Assembly: GCA_016210125.1 (NCBI GenBank)
Contig: JACQUS010000091.1
Coordinates: 1-10,387, forward strand
Origin: Chloroflexota bacterium
Lineage (GTDB): Bacteria; Chloroflexota; UBA6077; FW602-bin22; JACQUS01
DNA length: 10,387 bases
Direction of reading: 5' to 3'
The position numbers and the translations under genes were made by a program. Under the pieces are notes generated by a model that worked only from the letters and a program-made list of their open reading frames with translations, made no database searches and was not told where the DNA came from. How positions within the stretch are numbered: the stretch's first letter is position 1; each line of letters starts with the position of its first letter. Of this stretch, positions 1-6,488 are shown piece by piece.

Positions 1-674
1 AGCCGCTCGGCCGGCACGCGCACGCGGTCGTAGATCACCTCGCCGCTGACCCAGGTCCGCGCGCCGACCTTGTTCTTGAACGGATGGATCGACACGCCGG
101 GCGTGTCGCGGTCGACGAGAAATGCGCAGATGCCGCGGCTGCCGAGGCGCGGGTCGAGGGTGGCGAAGGTGATGAACCACGAGCAGAGCTGGAGATTGGT
201 GATCCAGCTCTTCGCGCCGCTGATGACGTACGCGTCGCCGTCGCGCGCGCAGCGCGTCTCGAGCTTGCGCGCCACGTCGCTGCCGGAGTGCGGCTCGGTC
301 ATGGCCACGGCGCCGATGCGCTCGCCGGCGAGGAAAGGGGAGAGGAACTGGCGCTTCTGCTCCTCCCTGCCGTAGGTCCAGAGACCCTGTCCGGCCGAGC
401 AGCTCGGCCAGCCGGCCATCAGCGCCGTGGCTGAGCAGACGCGCGCCAGCTCCTCGATGAGCGCCGCAAGTGCCACGAACTCCATAGCGGCCCCGCCGTA
501 GGCCTCGGGATAGACGCCGCGCATCAGTCCGACCTCACCCAGGCGGCGCACCATCTCTGGCGGATAGGTCTCCTCCGCGTCCCACGTGGCGACGTGCGGG
601 CCGGCCTCGCGCTCGACGAAGTCACGCGCGAGGCGTTTGATGGCGAGCTGCTCCTCGGTGAAGGCGAAATCCAC
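1..674 (-). CDS. acyl-CoA dehydrogenase, N-terminal 224 residues (cut by window edge)
   Basis: Flavoprotein of the acyl-CoA dehydrogenase family, which by family knowledge makes the alpha,beta double bond in acyl-CoA thioesters with FAD and passes electrons to ETF. The start is a GTG at 674 (V-D-F-A-F-T-E-E-Q), preceded by a GGGAGG-type ribosome site about five bases upstream; the opening matches the usual 'DFxxTEEQ' N-terminus. Visible landmarks are a YPEAYGG stretch (55-61), the family signature AMTEPHSGSDV (124-134), the beta-domain segment GAKSWITN (153-160), and NKVGARTW followed by EVIYDRVRVPAER (201-224). The C-terminal helical domain with the catalytic glutamate lies outside the window, so substrate class cannot be judged. 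Upstream on the same strand, 316 bases away, is the hybrid kinase; the gap and a repeat copy argue against one operon. The family is secure, the exact substrate is unknown. Confidence 0.93.
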   Translation of the reverse strand, partial: MDFAFTEEQLAIKRLARDFVEREAGPHVATWDAEETYPPEMVRRLGEVGLMRGVYPEAYGGAAMEFVALAALIEELARVCSATALMAGWPSCSAGQGLWTYGREEQKRQFLSPFLAGERIGAVAMTEPHSGSDVARKLETRCARDGDAYVISGAKSWITNLQLCSWFITFATLDPRLGSRGICAFLVDRDTPGVSIHPFKNKVGARTWVSGEVIYDRVRVPAER

Positions 675-990
675 GTCTCCCTCCCCGGCGTCGCGATGGG
701 GCGCCAATACCGCACGGCTGGTGGCCCCGCCCCTCCCCAGGGGCATCTCCAGAGGTCGCCTCAGGCGACCTCTGGACTCCCCCTCCCGCTCTTCGCCCCC
801 TCTCCAGCAGCGCTGGAGAGGGGGCCGGGGGTGAGGCCGATCCCCTGCGGCGCAGCCGCTTTTCCTGCATCGCTGGCGTCGCGCAGGGACATGACCGACT
901 CCGCGTTTTCATCCTGCGATGGTCCACCCTCGGGGCGAGGCACGAGTGCGCGCCGATCCGCGCGCATCGTCGCACGGCGCGGCGCGGTGG
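675..990. other. 316-base intergenic region with repeat copy 1
   Basis: No credible gene. Positions 741-873 hold a hairpin-bearing repeat (described separately). Nearer the kinase stop are two further short inverted repeats: TGCGCGC/GCGCGCA at 947-953/960-966, and CCTCG/CGAGG at 928-932/936-940. Both lie downstream of the minus-strand kinase gene and could help end its transcript, but neither is followed by a T tract on that strand. Short reading frames crossing this region translate the repeat and are not genes. Confidence 0.7.
741..873. repeat. dispersed intergenic hairpin repeat, copy 1 (full length)
   Basis: Two strong dyads in tandem. Hairpin A (748-776) has a perfect 13-bp stem, TCCAGAGGTCGCC paired with GGCGACCTCTGGA, around the 3-base loop TCA. 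Hairpin B (796-824) has a perfect 13-bp stem, CCCCCTCTCCAGC paired with GCTGGAGAGGGGG, around the loop AGC. Between and after them come the blocks ACTCCCC, GGCCGGGGGTGAGG and GGCGCAGCCGCTTTTC. The same blocks recur at 4461-4631, and hairpin A with its flank recurs at 6241-6305. No coding capacity is evident; it behaves like a REP- or MITE-type intergenic element. Function is unknown; transcription termination or RNA stability at gene ends is possible. Confidence 0.85.
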
Positions 991-3900
991 TCAATCGCTG
1001 GGCTGTTGGCGGGTGCGGCGCAGGGCCACCGCGCGCACCATGGCGCTCAGGACCTCGTCGAGCCGGTACGGCTTGGCGACGGCGAAATCGACGCCCTGCG
1101 CCGCCAGCTCGGCGTCGGTGACCGACGGCATGGCGCTGACCACGCCGATGGCGATGGCCGACTCGCGCCGCCGGACCTCCCGCGCCAGCGTCCAGCCGTC
1201 CATCTCCGGCAGCACCAGGTCGGTGAGCAGCACGTCGAACGGCCGGCCGGCCGCCGCGGCGTGCTCCAGCGCGGCCAAAGCCGCCGCACCGCGCTGCGCC
1301 TCGACGACCTCGTAGCCAGCGCTGCTGAGCAGCCGCGCCATAAGCTGGGTGAGGTCGGCCTCGTCGTCGACGACGAGCACCAGGCCAGCGGTCTGCGCGG
1401 CCGGCGGGGGCAGCGCACGCACCTCGGCCAGCGCGCGCCGCAGGTCGCGCTGCCGAAAGGGCTTGTGCAGCACGGCGCTGACTCCGGCGGCCGCCACGCG
1501 CGCCGCGTCGACCTGCTCGCGCCAGCCGGTGGCGACGACGACCGGCAGGCCGGGCCAGCGCTGGCGCACGGCCTCGGCCACCTCGTAGCCGCTCATGCCC
1601 GGCATGCCGAGATCGGTGATCAGCAGGTCCAGCGGCTCCTGTCCGAGCGCCGCGAGGGCCGCGGCGCCGCTGGCCACGGAGCGCACGCGGTGGCCGTCCT
1701 CTTCGAGAAGCCGGACGAGGGTCTGCCGCACCTGTGGCGCGTCGTCCACGACCAGGATGCGCTGCGGCGGAAGCGGCGGCGGCTCGCCCTCGGCCGCCGG
1801 AACCCGCTGTGGCGGGGCGGCCGGCAACCGCAGCGTCGCCGTCGTGCCACGGCCCGGCGCGCTCTGCACTGTGAGGCTGCCGCCGTGGCGCTGCGCGATG
1901 GCCTGGCTCACCGCTAGGCCGAGCCCGCTGCCCTGCGGCGCCTTGGTCGTGAAGAACGGCTCGAAGATGTGCTGCTGCACCTCCCGGCTCATGCCCATGC
2001 CCGTGTCGTGCACGGCCACGCGGACCCAGCGGCCCTCGGCCCACGCGCGCAGCCGGAGCGTGCCTCCTTGGGGCATGGCATCGCAGGCGTTCAGGATCAG
2101 GTTGGTGAGCAGCTCGCGCAGCTCGGCGGCGCTGCCGGCGATGGCAAGTCCGCTCGCCAGGTCGACCTCGACGGCTATGCTCCGCCCCTCGCGGGCCGGC
2201 ACGTCGTGCCACGACGGTCGGGTAAGGTCGACGGCCTCGCGCGCCAGGCTGTCGAGGTTGACCGTCGCCTGCTCGGCCGGGGCCTCGCGGCGCGCGAAGC
2301 TGTGCAGGCGACGCACGGTCACCGCGGCATCCTCGGCCGCACGCGCGATAACGCCGATCTCGTCGCGCACGCTCGACGGCAGATCGTCGCGCTGAACCAG
2401 AAGGTCGGCGCGCGCCAGCACGACGGCGAGCAAGTTGTTGAAGTCGTGCGCCACGCCGGCGGCCATCTGCCCGAGCGCCCGCAGGCGGTCGGCGTGCGCC
2501 TCGGCCGGCACGCGGGCGGCGCGCTCGGTCACGTCGCGGGCGATGCCGTGCAAAGCGACCACCTGGCCGTCCACGACCAGCGGCACGGCGCTGACCTCCA
2601 GCCGCCGCGGCGTGCCGTCCGCGGCCAAGGCGGTCACTTCGGACGGGCCGGCGGCGCGCGGCCGGCGCACGAGCCGCCGCAGCAGGCGGCTGAGCGTGCG
2701 TCGAGCGTCCGGCTCGACGAGGTCGACGAAGCGCCGGCCGAACAGCGCACCCGGCTCGTAGCCGAGGACGTCGTGGACGCGCGGGTTGACGAACGTGGTC
2801 CCGCCGTCGGGGTCCAACGCGAAGATCACGTCGGTGCTGACCTCAGTCAGCAGGCGGAAGCGTGCCTCGGACGCTGCCAACGCCCGCGCGCGTTCGGCCA
2901 GGTCGGAGAAGAGCTGCGCGTTGTGCAGGGCGATAGCCGCTTGGTCGGCGATGACGTGCAGGAATTGGGCGTCGGCCGGGCCGAAGCGGCCGCGCTGGCG
3001 ACTGGCGACGTAGAGCGCCCCGATGACGCGATCGCCGACGATGAGCGGCGCGCCGACGGCCGAGATCAGGCCCTCGCGCGCGGCCAGCGTTCGGCTGCGC
3101 GTCGGCGTCCCCCGCTCACGGGGGTAGTCGGCGATCACGATCGGCTGGCGATGGTGCGCCATCCAGGTCGACAGACTCCGCGGCCCACGGCTCACGAATC
3201 CGTGCCAGTGCTCGGTCCGCGCGCCGACGATGGCGGCGTTGCGCCACACGTCGGCCTCGCCCTCGCGCAGGAGCACGTTGGCCAGGTCGCCGCCGAGGGC
3301 GCGGCGCGCCTCCTCGACGATCGTCTGAAGCACCGCGGCGCGATCGAGCGTGCGCGCGGCAGTGCGTGCCACGTGCGCCACGGCCTCCAGCTCGCCGGCC
3401 CGACGCTCGACCGCCTGCTGGGCCTCGGCGCGGACGACGGCCGCGGCCGCCCAGCTCGCGAACGCCTCCAGAAGCGCGATGGCCTCGTCGGGAAATGCTG
3501 TGGCCCGCTGCGCTATGACTGTGAGCGCTCCGACGGACTGCTCACCCACGCGCAGCGGCACAGCGACGGCGGCAATATCCGGCTGGCCGCGCAGCGGACC
3601 CAGCGCCCCGGGCCAGGCGCCGTAGTCGGCGACCGAAACGGCGCGGCTCTCCCTAAACGCCATGCCGGCGATGCCCTCTTCGGCGCGGATCTCCCGGCGC
3701 AGCCCGGCAAAGGGCTCGCCGCCGGCGCTGGCCAGCCGCAGGACGTCGCGCTCCGGGTCCCAGCGGTGCAGCAGCGTCAAGCGCCCGGCGAGCAGCGTGC
3801 TGGCCTCGGCGACGATGGCGTCGAAGATGCCTTGCAGGCCTGTGGCCACAACGCTGCTGGCGGCCAGACGCCGCAGCACCTCGCGGCTCACCGCCCACCA

Positions 3901-4344
3901 CTGCGCCGTAGCCTCCAGCTCGGAGACGCGGGCCGCGGTCTGGCGCTGCCGCAGCAGCCGGCCCAGGCGCGCGGTCGCGACAGTGGCGTCGTCGGTCGGC
4001 GCCAGCCCCTCGTCGGCGCCGCAGGCCAGGGCGCGCGCCGCCGCGTCGGCTGCGCCGTAGACGACGACCACCGTCGCGGCCGTCGTCGGCTCGGCGCGCA
4101 GCGCGCTGACGACGGCGAGGGCCTCCGGGTGCGCCAGGTCCACCAGGGCGAGCGGCGGGCGCGTCGCCAGGGCGCGGCGCACCTCGGCGCTGCCGGCGAT
4201 TGGCACCGGCTGCAACGCGAGGCCGCGCAGCGCAGCGGCCAGCGCGTCGGGCAGCGGGCCGGCACTCACCACCGCGACCGGCGGAGCGGCTGGCGGCGGC
4301 TGCGCGGGTCGTACGCCTTGCACGCGAGCGGTTTCCCCGCACAC
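991..4344 (-). CDS. soluble hybrid sensor histidine kinase: pseudoREC-GAF-GAF-PAS-HisKA-HATPase-REC-REC
   Basis: Hybrid two-component kinase of 1117 residues. Order: receiver-like domain (about 22-130), GAF (about 165-305), GAF (about 335-475), PAS (about 490-610), HisKA with phospho-acceptor H633 in AHDFNNLL, HATPase (N752 in the N box, D780 in DTGMGM, FEPFFTT 794-800, GSGLGL 805-810), receiver 1 (D867/D868, D911, T939, K961) and receiver 2 (D993/D994, D1042, S1070, K1091). No membrane segment or signal peptide is seen, so it should sense a cytosolic cue through GAF/PAS, by itself or after relay. The N-terminal receiver keeps an aspartate after strand 3 (D69 in LVDL) but lacks the acidic pair, so it is probably not phosphorylated normally. 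The start is uncertain: GTG 4344 lies inside a hairpin arm with a poor ribosome site, while GTG 4323, with GGGGAA upstream, would remove seven residues. No response regulator gene is adjacent. Confidence 0.95.
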   Translation of the reverse strand: MCGETARVQGVRPAQPPPAAPPVAVVSAGPLPDALAAALRGLALQPVPIAGSAEVRRALATRPPLALVDLAHPEALAVVSALRAEPTTAATVVVVYGAADAAARALACGADEGLAPTDDATVATARLGRLLRQRQTAARVSELEATAQWWAVSREVLRRLAASSVVATGLQGIFDAIVAEASTLLAGRLTLLHRWDPERDVLRLASAGGEPFAGLRREIRAEEGIAGMAFRESRAVSVADYGAWPGALGPLRGQPDIAAVAVPLRVGEQSVGALTVIAQRATAFPDEAIALLEAFASWAAAAVVRAEAQQAVERRAGELEAVAHVARTAARTLDRAAVLQTIVEEARRALGGDLANVLLREGEADVWRNAAIVGARTEHWHGFVSRGPRSLSTWMAHHRQPIVIADYPRERGTPTRSRTLAAREGLISAVGAPLIVGDRVIGALYVASRQRGRFGPADAQFLHVIADQAAIALHNAQLFSDLAERARALAASEARFRLLTEVSTDVIFALDPDGGTTFVNPRVHDVLGYEPGALFGRRFVDLVEPDARRTLSRLLRRLVRRPRAAGPSEVTALAADGTPRRLEVSAVPLVVDGQVVALHGIARDVTERAARVPAEAHADRLRALGQMAAGVAHDFNNLLAVVLARADLLVQRDDLPSSVRDEIGVIARAAEDAAVTVRRLHSFARREAPAEQATVNLDSLAREAVDLTRPSWHDVPAREGRSIAVEVDLASGLAIAGSAAELRELLTNLILNACDAMPQGGTLRLRAWAEGRWVRVAVHDTGMGMSREVQQHIFEPFFTTKAPQGSGLGLAVSQAIAQRHGGSLTVQSAPGRGTTATLRLPAAPPQRVPAAEGEPPPLPPQRILVVDDAPQVRQTLVRLLEEDGHRVRSVASGAAALAALGQEPLDLLITDLGMPGMSGYEVAEAVRQRWPGLPVVVATGWREQVDAARVAAAGVSAVLHKPFRQRDLRRALAEVRALPPPAAQTAGLVLVVDDEADLTQLMARLLSSAGYEVVEAQRGAAALAALEHAAAAGRPFDVLLTDLVLPEMDGWTLAREVRRRESAIAIGVVSAMPSVTDAELAAQGVDFAVAKPYRLDEVLSAMVRAVALRRTRQQPSD

Positions 4345-4357
4345 CTGCTGCGCAGGT
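4343..4357 (-). other. short hairpin covering the annotated kinase start codon
   Basis: ACCTGC (4343-4348) and GCAGGT (4352-4357) form a 6-bp stem around TGC. On the minus strand the 3' arm runs into the GTG at 4344, and the 5' arm shares 4355-4357 with the neighbouring 9-bp hairpin, so the two structures cannot form fully at once. This could modulate access to the start codon; that role is inference. Confidence 0.4.
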
Positions 4358-4383
4358 GCGACAAGTGCTGTCGCACCTTTTTT
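4355..4383 (+). terminator. intrinsic-terminator-like hairpin with T6, pointing away from the kinase gene
   Basis: GGTGCGACA (4355-4363) pairs perfectly with TGTCGCACC (4369-4377) around AGTGC, followed at once by six T (4378-4383). Read on the plus strand this has the form of a Rho-independent terminator, but no plus-strand gene precedes it; the adjacent gene is the minus-strand kinase. On the minus strand the same stem lies in the kinase leader, preceded by A6 and with no T tract after it. It may block antisense transcription, or act as a leader hairpin for the kinase. Confidence 0.4.
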
Positions 4384-4391
4384 AGCACAGC

Positions 4392-4417
4392 GGCGTGAGC
4401 ACCATGGTGCTCACGCC
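4392..4417. promoter_or_regulatory. 26-bp perfect palindrome upstream of the kinase (candidate operator)
   Basis: The half-site GGCGTGAGCACCA (4392-4404) is followed with no spacer by its exact complement to 4417. The dyad centre is about 60 bases before the kinase start, a usual place for a dimeric repressor or activator site. The sequence is not shared with the repeat copies nearby. As RNA it could also fold into a hairpin. The regulator, if any, is not identifiable from the window. Confidence 0.5.
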
Positions 4418-4460
4418 ACGTCTTCCTGAAGTCCTCCTGCGAAAATAGCCCTCTGGGCGG

Positions 4461-4631
4461 CTACCCCACCCCACCCCAATCGGGTTCCCAGAGGTCACCG
4501 AAGGCGACTTCTGGACTCCCCGCCCACTCTGCTCCCCTCGCCAGAGTCGAGTGTTCGACCTCTCCGAGTCAGAGAGGGGGCCGGGGGGTGAGGTCCCTCC
4601 CCCTCCGGCGCAGTCGCTTTTCATTCATCGC
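4461..4631. repeat. dispersed intergenic hairpin repeat, copy 2 (degenerate hairpins)
   Basis: Same block order as copy 1. Hairpin A is imperfect: CCAGAGGTCACC (4488-4499) against GGCGACTTCTGG (4503-4514), with one A-C mismatch and one G-T pair. It is followed by ACTCCCC exactly as in copy 1. The hairpin B region is longer by roughly 20 bases and holds a shorter stem, CCTCTC/GAGAGG at 4559-4564/4572-4577. Then come the G-rich block GGGGGCCGGGGGGTGAGG and a 25-base right end (4607-4631) that matches 849-873 at 22 positions. The left part (CTACCCCACCCCACCCC) is shared with copy 3 rather than copy 1. Confidence 0.82.
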
Positions 4632-4638
4632 GACGGCA

Positions 4639-4664
4639 ATAGGCAATGCATAGCGCATTGCTAT
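4639..4664 (-). terminator. hairpin downstream of the oxidoreductase gene, possible terminator
   Basis: GCAATGC (4643-4649) pairs with GCATTGC (4655-4661) around ATAGC, and an ATA/TAT extension pairs across one bulged G. It lies 25 bases past the oxidoreductase stop on the minus strand. No clear T tract follows, so this is only a weak candidate. Confidence 0.25.
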
Positions 4665-4688
4665 CGGCTCGGCGCGCGGCCACGCACC

Positions 4689-6188
4689 TCAGCGCATGAA
4701 CTCCGGCACCACCTGCATATAGTCATACGCTCCGACCGCCGCGGCACAGAGCAGCGCAGCGTGCACCGCGGCGTCGGCAGCGCAGCCCCAGCCGCGTACC
4801 GTGTCACCGCTGAAGTACAGTCCCTCGATGTAGGGCGACTTTACCTCCGGCTTGTCCTCGCCCACCTGGTGCGGCGCGGGCGCCACGCCGCAGAGGAAGT
4901 TCGTCACCGGGAAGACGGCCCACCTGAGGTCGTGGTCGAAGGTCGGATAGGTCGTGCGCATGAAGGCCAGGATGGCGTCACAGACGCGGTCGAGGATGGC
5001 CTTGCTGCGCGTCTCCACCTCAGTCAGTGGCACGTAGCCCTCGACGAGCTGCTCGCCGAGCGGCGCGCGCGTCGGCGCCCAGGCCGAGGTCGGCCAGTAG
5101 ACGTAGAAGAGGTCGCTGTCCGTGCCGGCGTCGGCGGCGCGCAGGAGGGTGGGCACGTAGGACGCCTCGCGCGTGAGCGGCCGGCGGAGGCCAAAATTGA
5201 CGCACAGCCCGCCGGCCGACCAGAAGCGCTTGACTTTCTCGACCCACGCGGCGGGAAACAGGCTCTCGGGCAGGAGACTGAACGTGTTCTGGATGGGTAC
5301 GTTGCTGATGACCGCCGACGACTGAGCCTCGTAGTCGCCGGCCGGGCCGGTCGCCACCACGCCGCGCACGCGGCCGTCGCGCACGACGATCTCGCGCACC
5401 CTGTGGCCCGTGCGCACCGCGCCGCCGGCCTGGCAGACAGCCTCGGCCAGCCGCTGGAAGACCAGCCGGTAGCCCGGCTCGCCGATGGTGCCCGTGCCGC
5501 CGGCGGACATGTGGTAGCCGGCGAGGATGCACTGGCGATTGATCCTGATGTTGTCTCCGGTGGACATCTTCGCCAGGTCGGTCAGCGTCAGGTTGATGCC
5601 GCCCATAACGCGGTGGAACTCGACGGCCTTCTCCGAGTCGGTGCGCGCCTCGATCCACTCCTTGAAGGGCACGTGGTCGCAGTCCTCGGCCTGGCGCGCG
5701 CTCGTGCGGAGCATCTCGCGCACCAGGCTCTTCGACTCGCGCATATCGCGCTCGCTCATCCACGGCAGCGGCTCGCCACGGCGCACGCGGTGGAAGCGGC
5801 CATCGCGATACCAGGCCGCGGCATCGTTCGGCGCCAGGGCGACCGGCCGGCCGACGGCGTTCAGCACGTGGCCGATGCGACCCCAGGGGAAGATGCCGTG
5901 GATGCCGGCCTCGAACACGTAGCCGTCGAGCAGGCGCTCGCGGACGAAGCTCTCGGAATCGGGCAGCGTGCGGTGCAGGCGCGTGCGTGCGGCGTCGCCG
6001 AGCGGCCGCCGGTAGTCATCCCAGGTGGCCAGCTCCGCGCCGACGAACGACGTCGCGCGGCCGCCGAGCTGGCCGGCCTTCTCGAGGATGAGGACGCGCT
6101 TGCGCTCCTGCGCCGCCAGCAGGGCGGCGGTGCACATCCCGCCCATGCCCGCGCCGACGACGATGACGTCGAACTGCTCTGCGCTCAT
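4689..6188 (-). CDS. phytoene desaturase-like FAD-dependent oxidoreductase
   Basis: Protein of 499 residues in the CrtI / phytoene-desaturase-related group of FAD amine-oxidase-fold enzymes, which oxidise or reduce C-C bonds of isoprenoid or other hydrophobic substrates. The N-terminal dinucleotide-binding motif is VIVVGAGMGGMCTAALLA (8-25), with E36 at the end of strand 2 and LGGRATSF (41-48) after it. The C-terminal FAD-contact block is YIEGLYFSGDTVRGWGCAADAA (453-474). The start is ATG 6188, with AGGAG about six bases upstream. The length is usual for the family. Neither a phytoene synthase nor any other carotenoid gene is next to it, so carotenoid substrate is not supported by context; related family members act on other lipids or are uncharacterised. 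It is divergent from the thiamine-diphosphate enzyme across 300 bases. Confidence 0.88.
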   Translation of the reverse strand: MSAEQFDVIVVGAGMGGMCTAALLAAQERKRVLILEKAGQLGGRATSFVGAELATWDDYRRPLGDAARTRLHRTLPDSESFVRERLLDGYVFEAGIHGIFPWGRIGHVLNAVGRPVALAPNDAAAWYRDGRFHRVRRGEPLPWMSERDMRESKSLVREMLRTSARQAEDCDHVPFKEWIEARTDSEKAVEFHRVMGGINLTLTDLAKMSTGDNIRINRQCILAGYHMSAGGTGTIGEPGYRLVFQRLAEAVCQAGGAVRTGHRVREIVVRDGRVRGVVATGPAGDYEAQSSAVISNVPIQNTFSLLPESLFPAAWVEKVKRFWSAGGLCVNFGLRRPLTREASYVPTLLRAADAGTDSDLFYVYWPTSAWAPTRAPLGEQLVEGYVPLTEVETRSKAILDRVCDAILAFMRTTYPTFDHDLRWAVFPVTNFLCGVAPAPHQVGEDKPEVKSPYIEGLYFSGDTVRGWGCAADAAVHAALLCAAAVGAYDYMQVVPEFMR

Positions 6189-6240
6189 CTCCGCTCCTCA
6201 TACCAAATCTTCCTGATCGTTTCCGCATTTCGCTGGCTCT

Positions 6241-6305
6241 GCCCCACCCCACCAAAGAGTAATTGTAGAGGGGGCTACCGCCCCCTCTGCACTCCCCGCA
6301 TCCCG
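6241..6305. repeat. dispersed intergenic hairpin repeat, copy 3 (hairpin A only)
   Basis: AGAGGGGGC (6267-6275) and GCCCCCTCT (6280-6288) form a perfect 9-bp stem around TACC, extendable by a T-G and a G-C pair. It is followed by GCACTCCCCGC, matching GGACTCCCC at the same place in copies 1 and 2. The left flank GCCCCACCCCACC matches copy 2. Hairpin B and the GGCCGGGGGTGAGG block are absent. The stem sequence differs from that of copy 1, but pairing is kept. Confidence 0.7.
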
Positions 6306-6341
6306 CCCGAAAACGGAAGTCTTCACCGAGAAACGGTATCA

Positions 6342-6372
6342 TTGGGCGCGCCCGACGGGTCCATCCTATAAC
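6342..6372 (+). promoter_or_regulatory. weak sigma-70-like promoter candidate for the ThDP enzyme
   Basis: TTGGGC (6342-6347) and TATAAC (6367-6372) resemble -35 and -10 boxes with a 19-base spacer, longer than the usual 17. They lie about 115 bases before the start codon at 6489. Only the -10 is a good match, so this is tentative. Confidence 0.2.
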
Positions 6373-6488
6373 GCGCTCGGTCCGGGGAGCTAGACACGGC
6401 GCGGTTGCCGCTCGGCCACGGCCACGGCTACAATGCCGGCGGGCCGGCCGAACCACGAGGGACAGGGACGGAAGGAGAGGGACACACG

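Larger units (their letters stand above)
4345..4688. other. 344-base intergenic region: kinase leader plus repeat copy 2
   Basis: No credible gene. From the kinase side it holds two overlapping hairpins (4343-4383), a 26-bp palindrome (4392-4417), repeat copy 2 (4461-4631) and a hairpin just past the oxidoreductase stop (4639-4664). No convincing sigma-70 promoter for the kinase was found on the minus strand. The reading frames in this interval follow the repeat. Confidence 0.7.
6189..6488. other. 300-base divergent intergenic region
   Basis: It separates the minus-strand oxidoreductase from the plus-strand thiamine-diphosphate enzyme and should hold promoters for both. It contains the truncated repeat copy 3 (6241-6305) and a weak plus-strand promoter candidate (6342-6372). 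On the minus strand a TACAAT hexamer at 6262-6267 resembles a -10 box, but no matching -35 was found. The plus-strand reading frame stays open through part of this region, but the true start is at 6489. Confidence 0.65.

Noticed and set aside
741..873. CRISPR array or insertion sequence at the repeats
   Set aside because: Only three dispersed copies far apart, no regular spacers, no transposase and no obvious target duplications.
1969..4398. 809-codon plus-strand open frame across the kinase gene
   Set aside because: It is antisense to a kinase with all catalytic motifs, and its translation is rich in Arg/Ala/Gly/His with no recognisable domain; long shadow frames are expected at this GC.
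4382..4624. 80-codon minus-strand frame before the kinase
   Set aside because: It translates repeat copy 2; a similar peptide pattern (GVQ-x-SP-x-x-TSG) arises from copy 1 at 622-975, showing it is repeat sequence rather than a gene.
4551..6371. 606-codon plus-strand open frame across the oxidoreductase
   Set aside because: It is antisense to a well-supported FAD enzyme, starts in a repeat copy, and has no family motif.
6405..6488. 28-codon upstream extension of the ThDP enzyme from a TTG
   Set aside because: The ATG at 6489 has a good ribosome site and matches the family N-terminus; the extension has neither.
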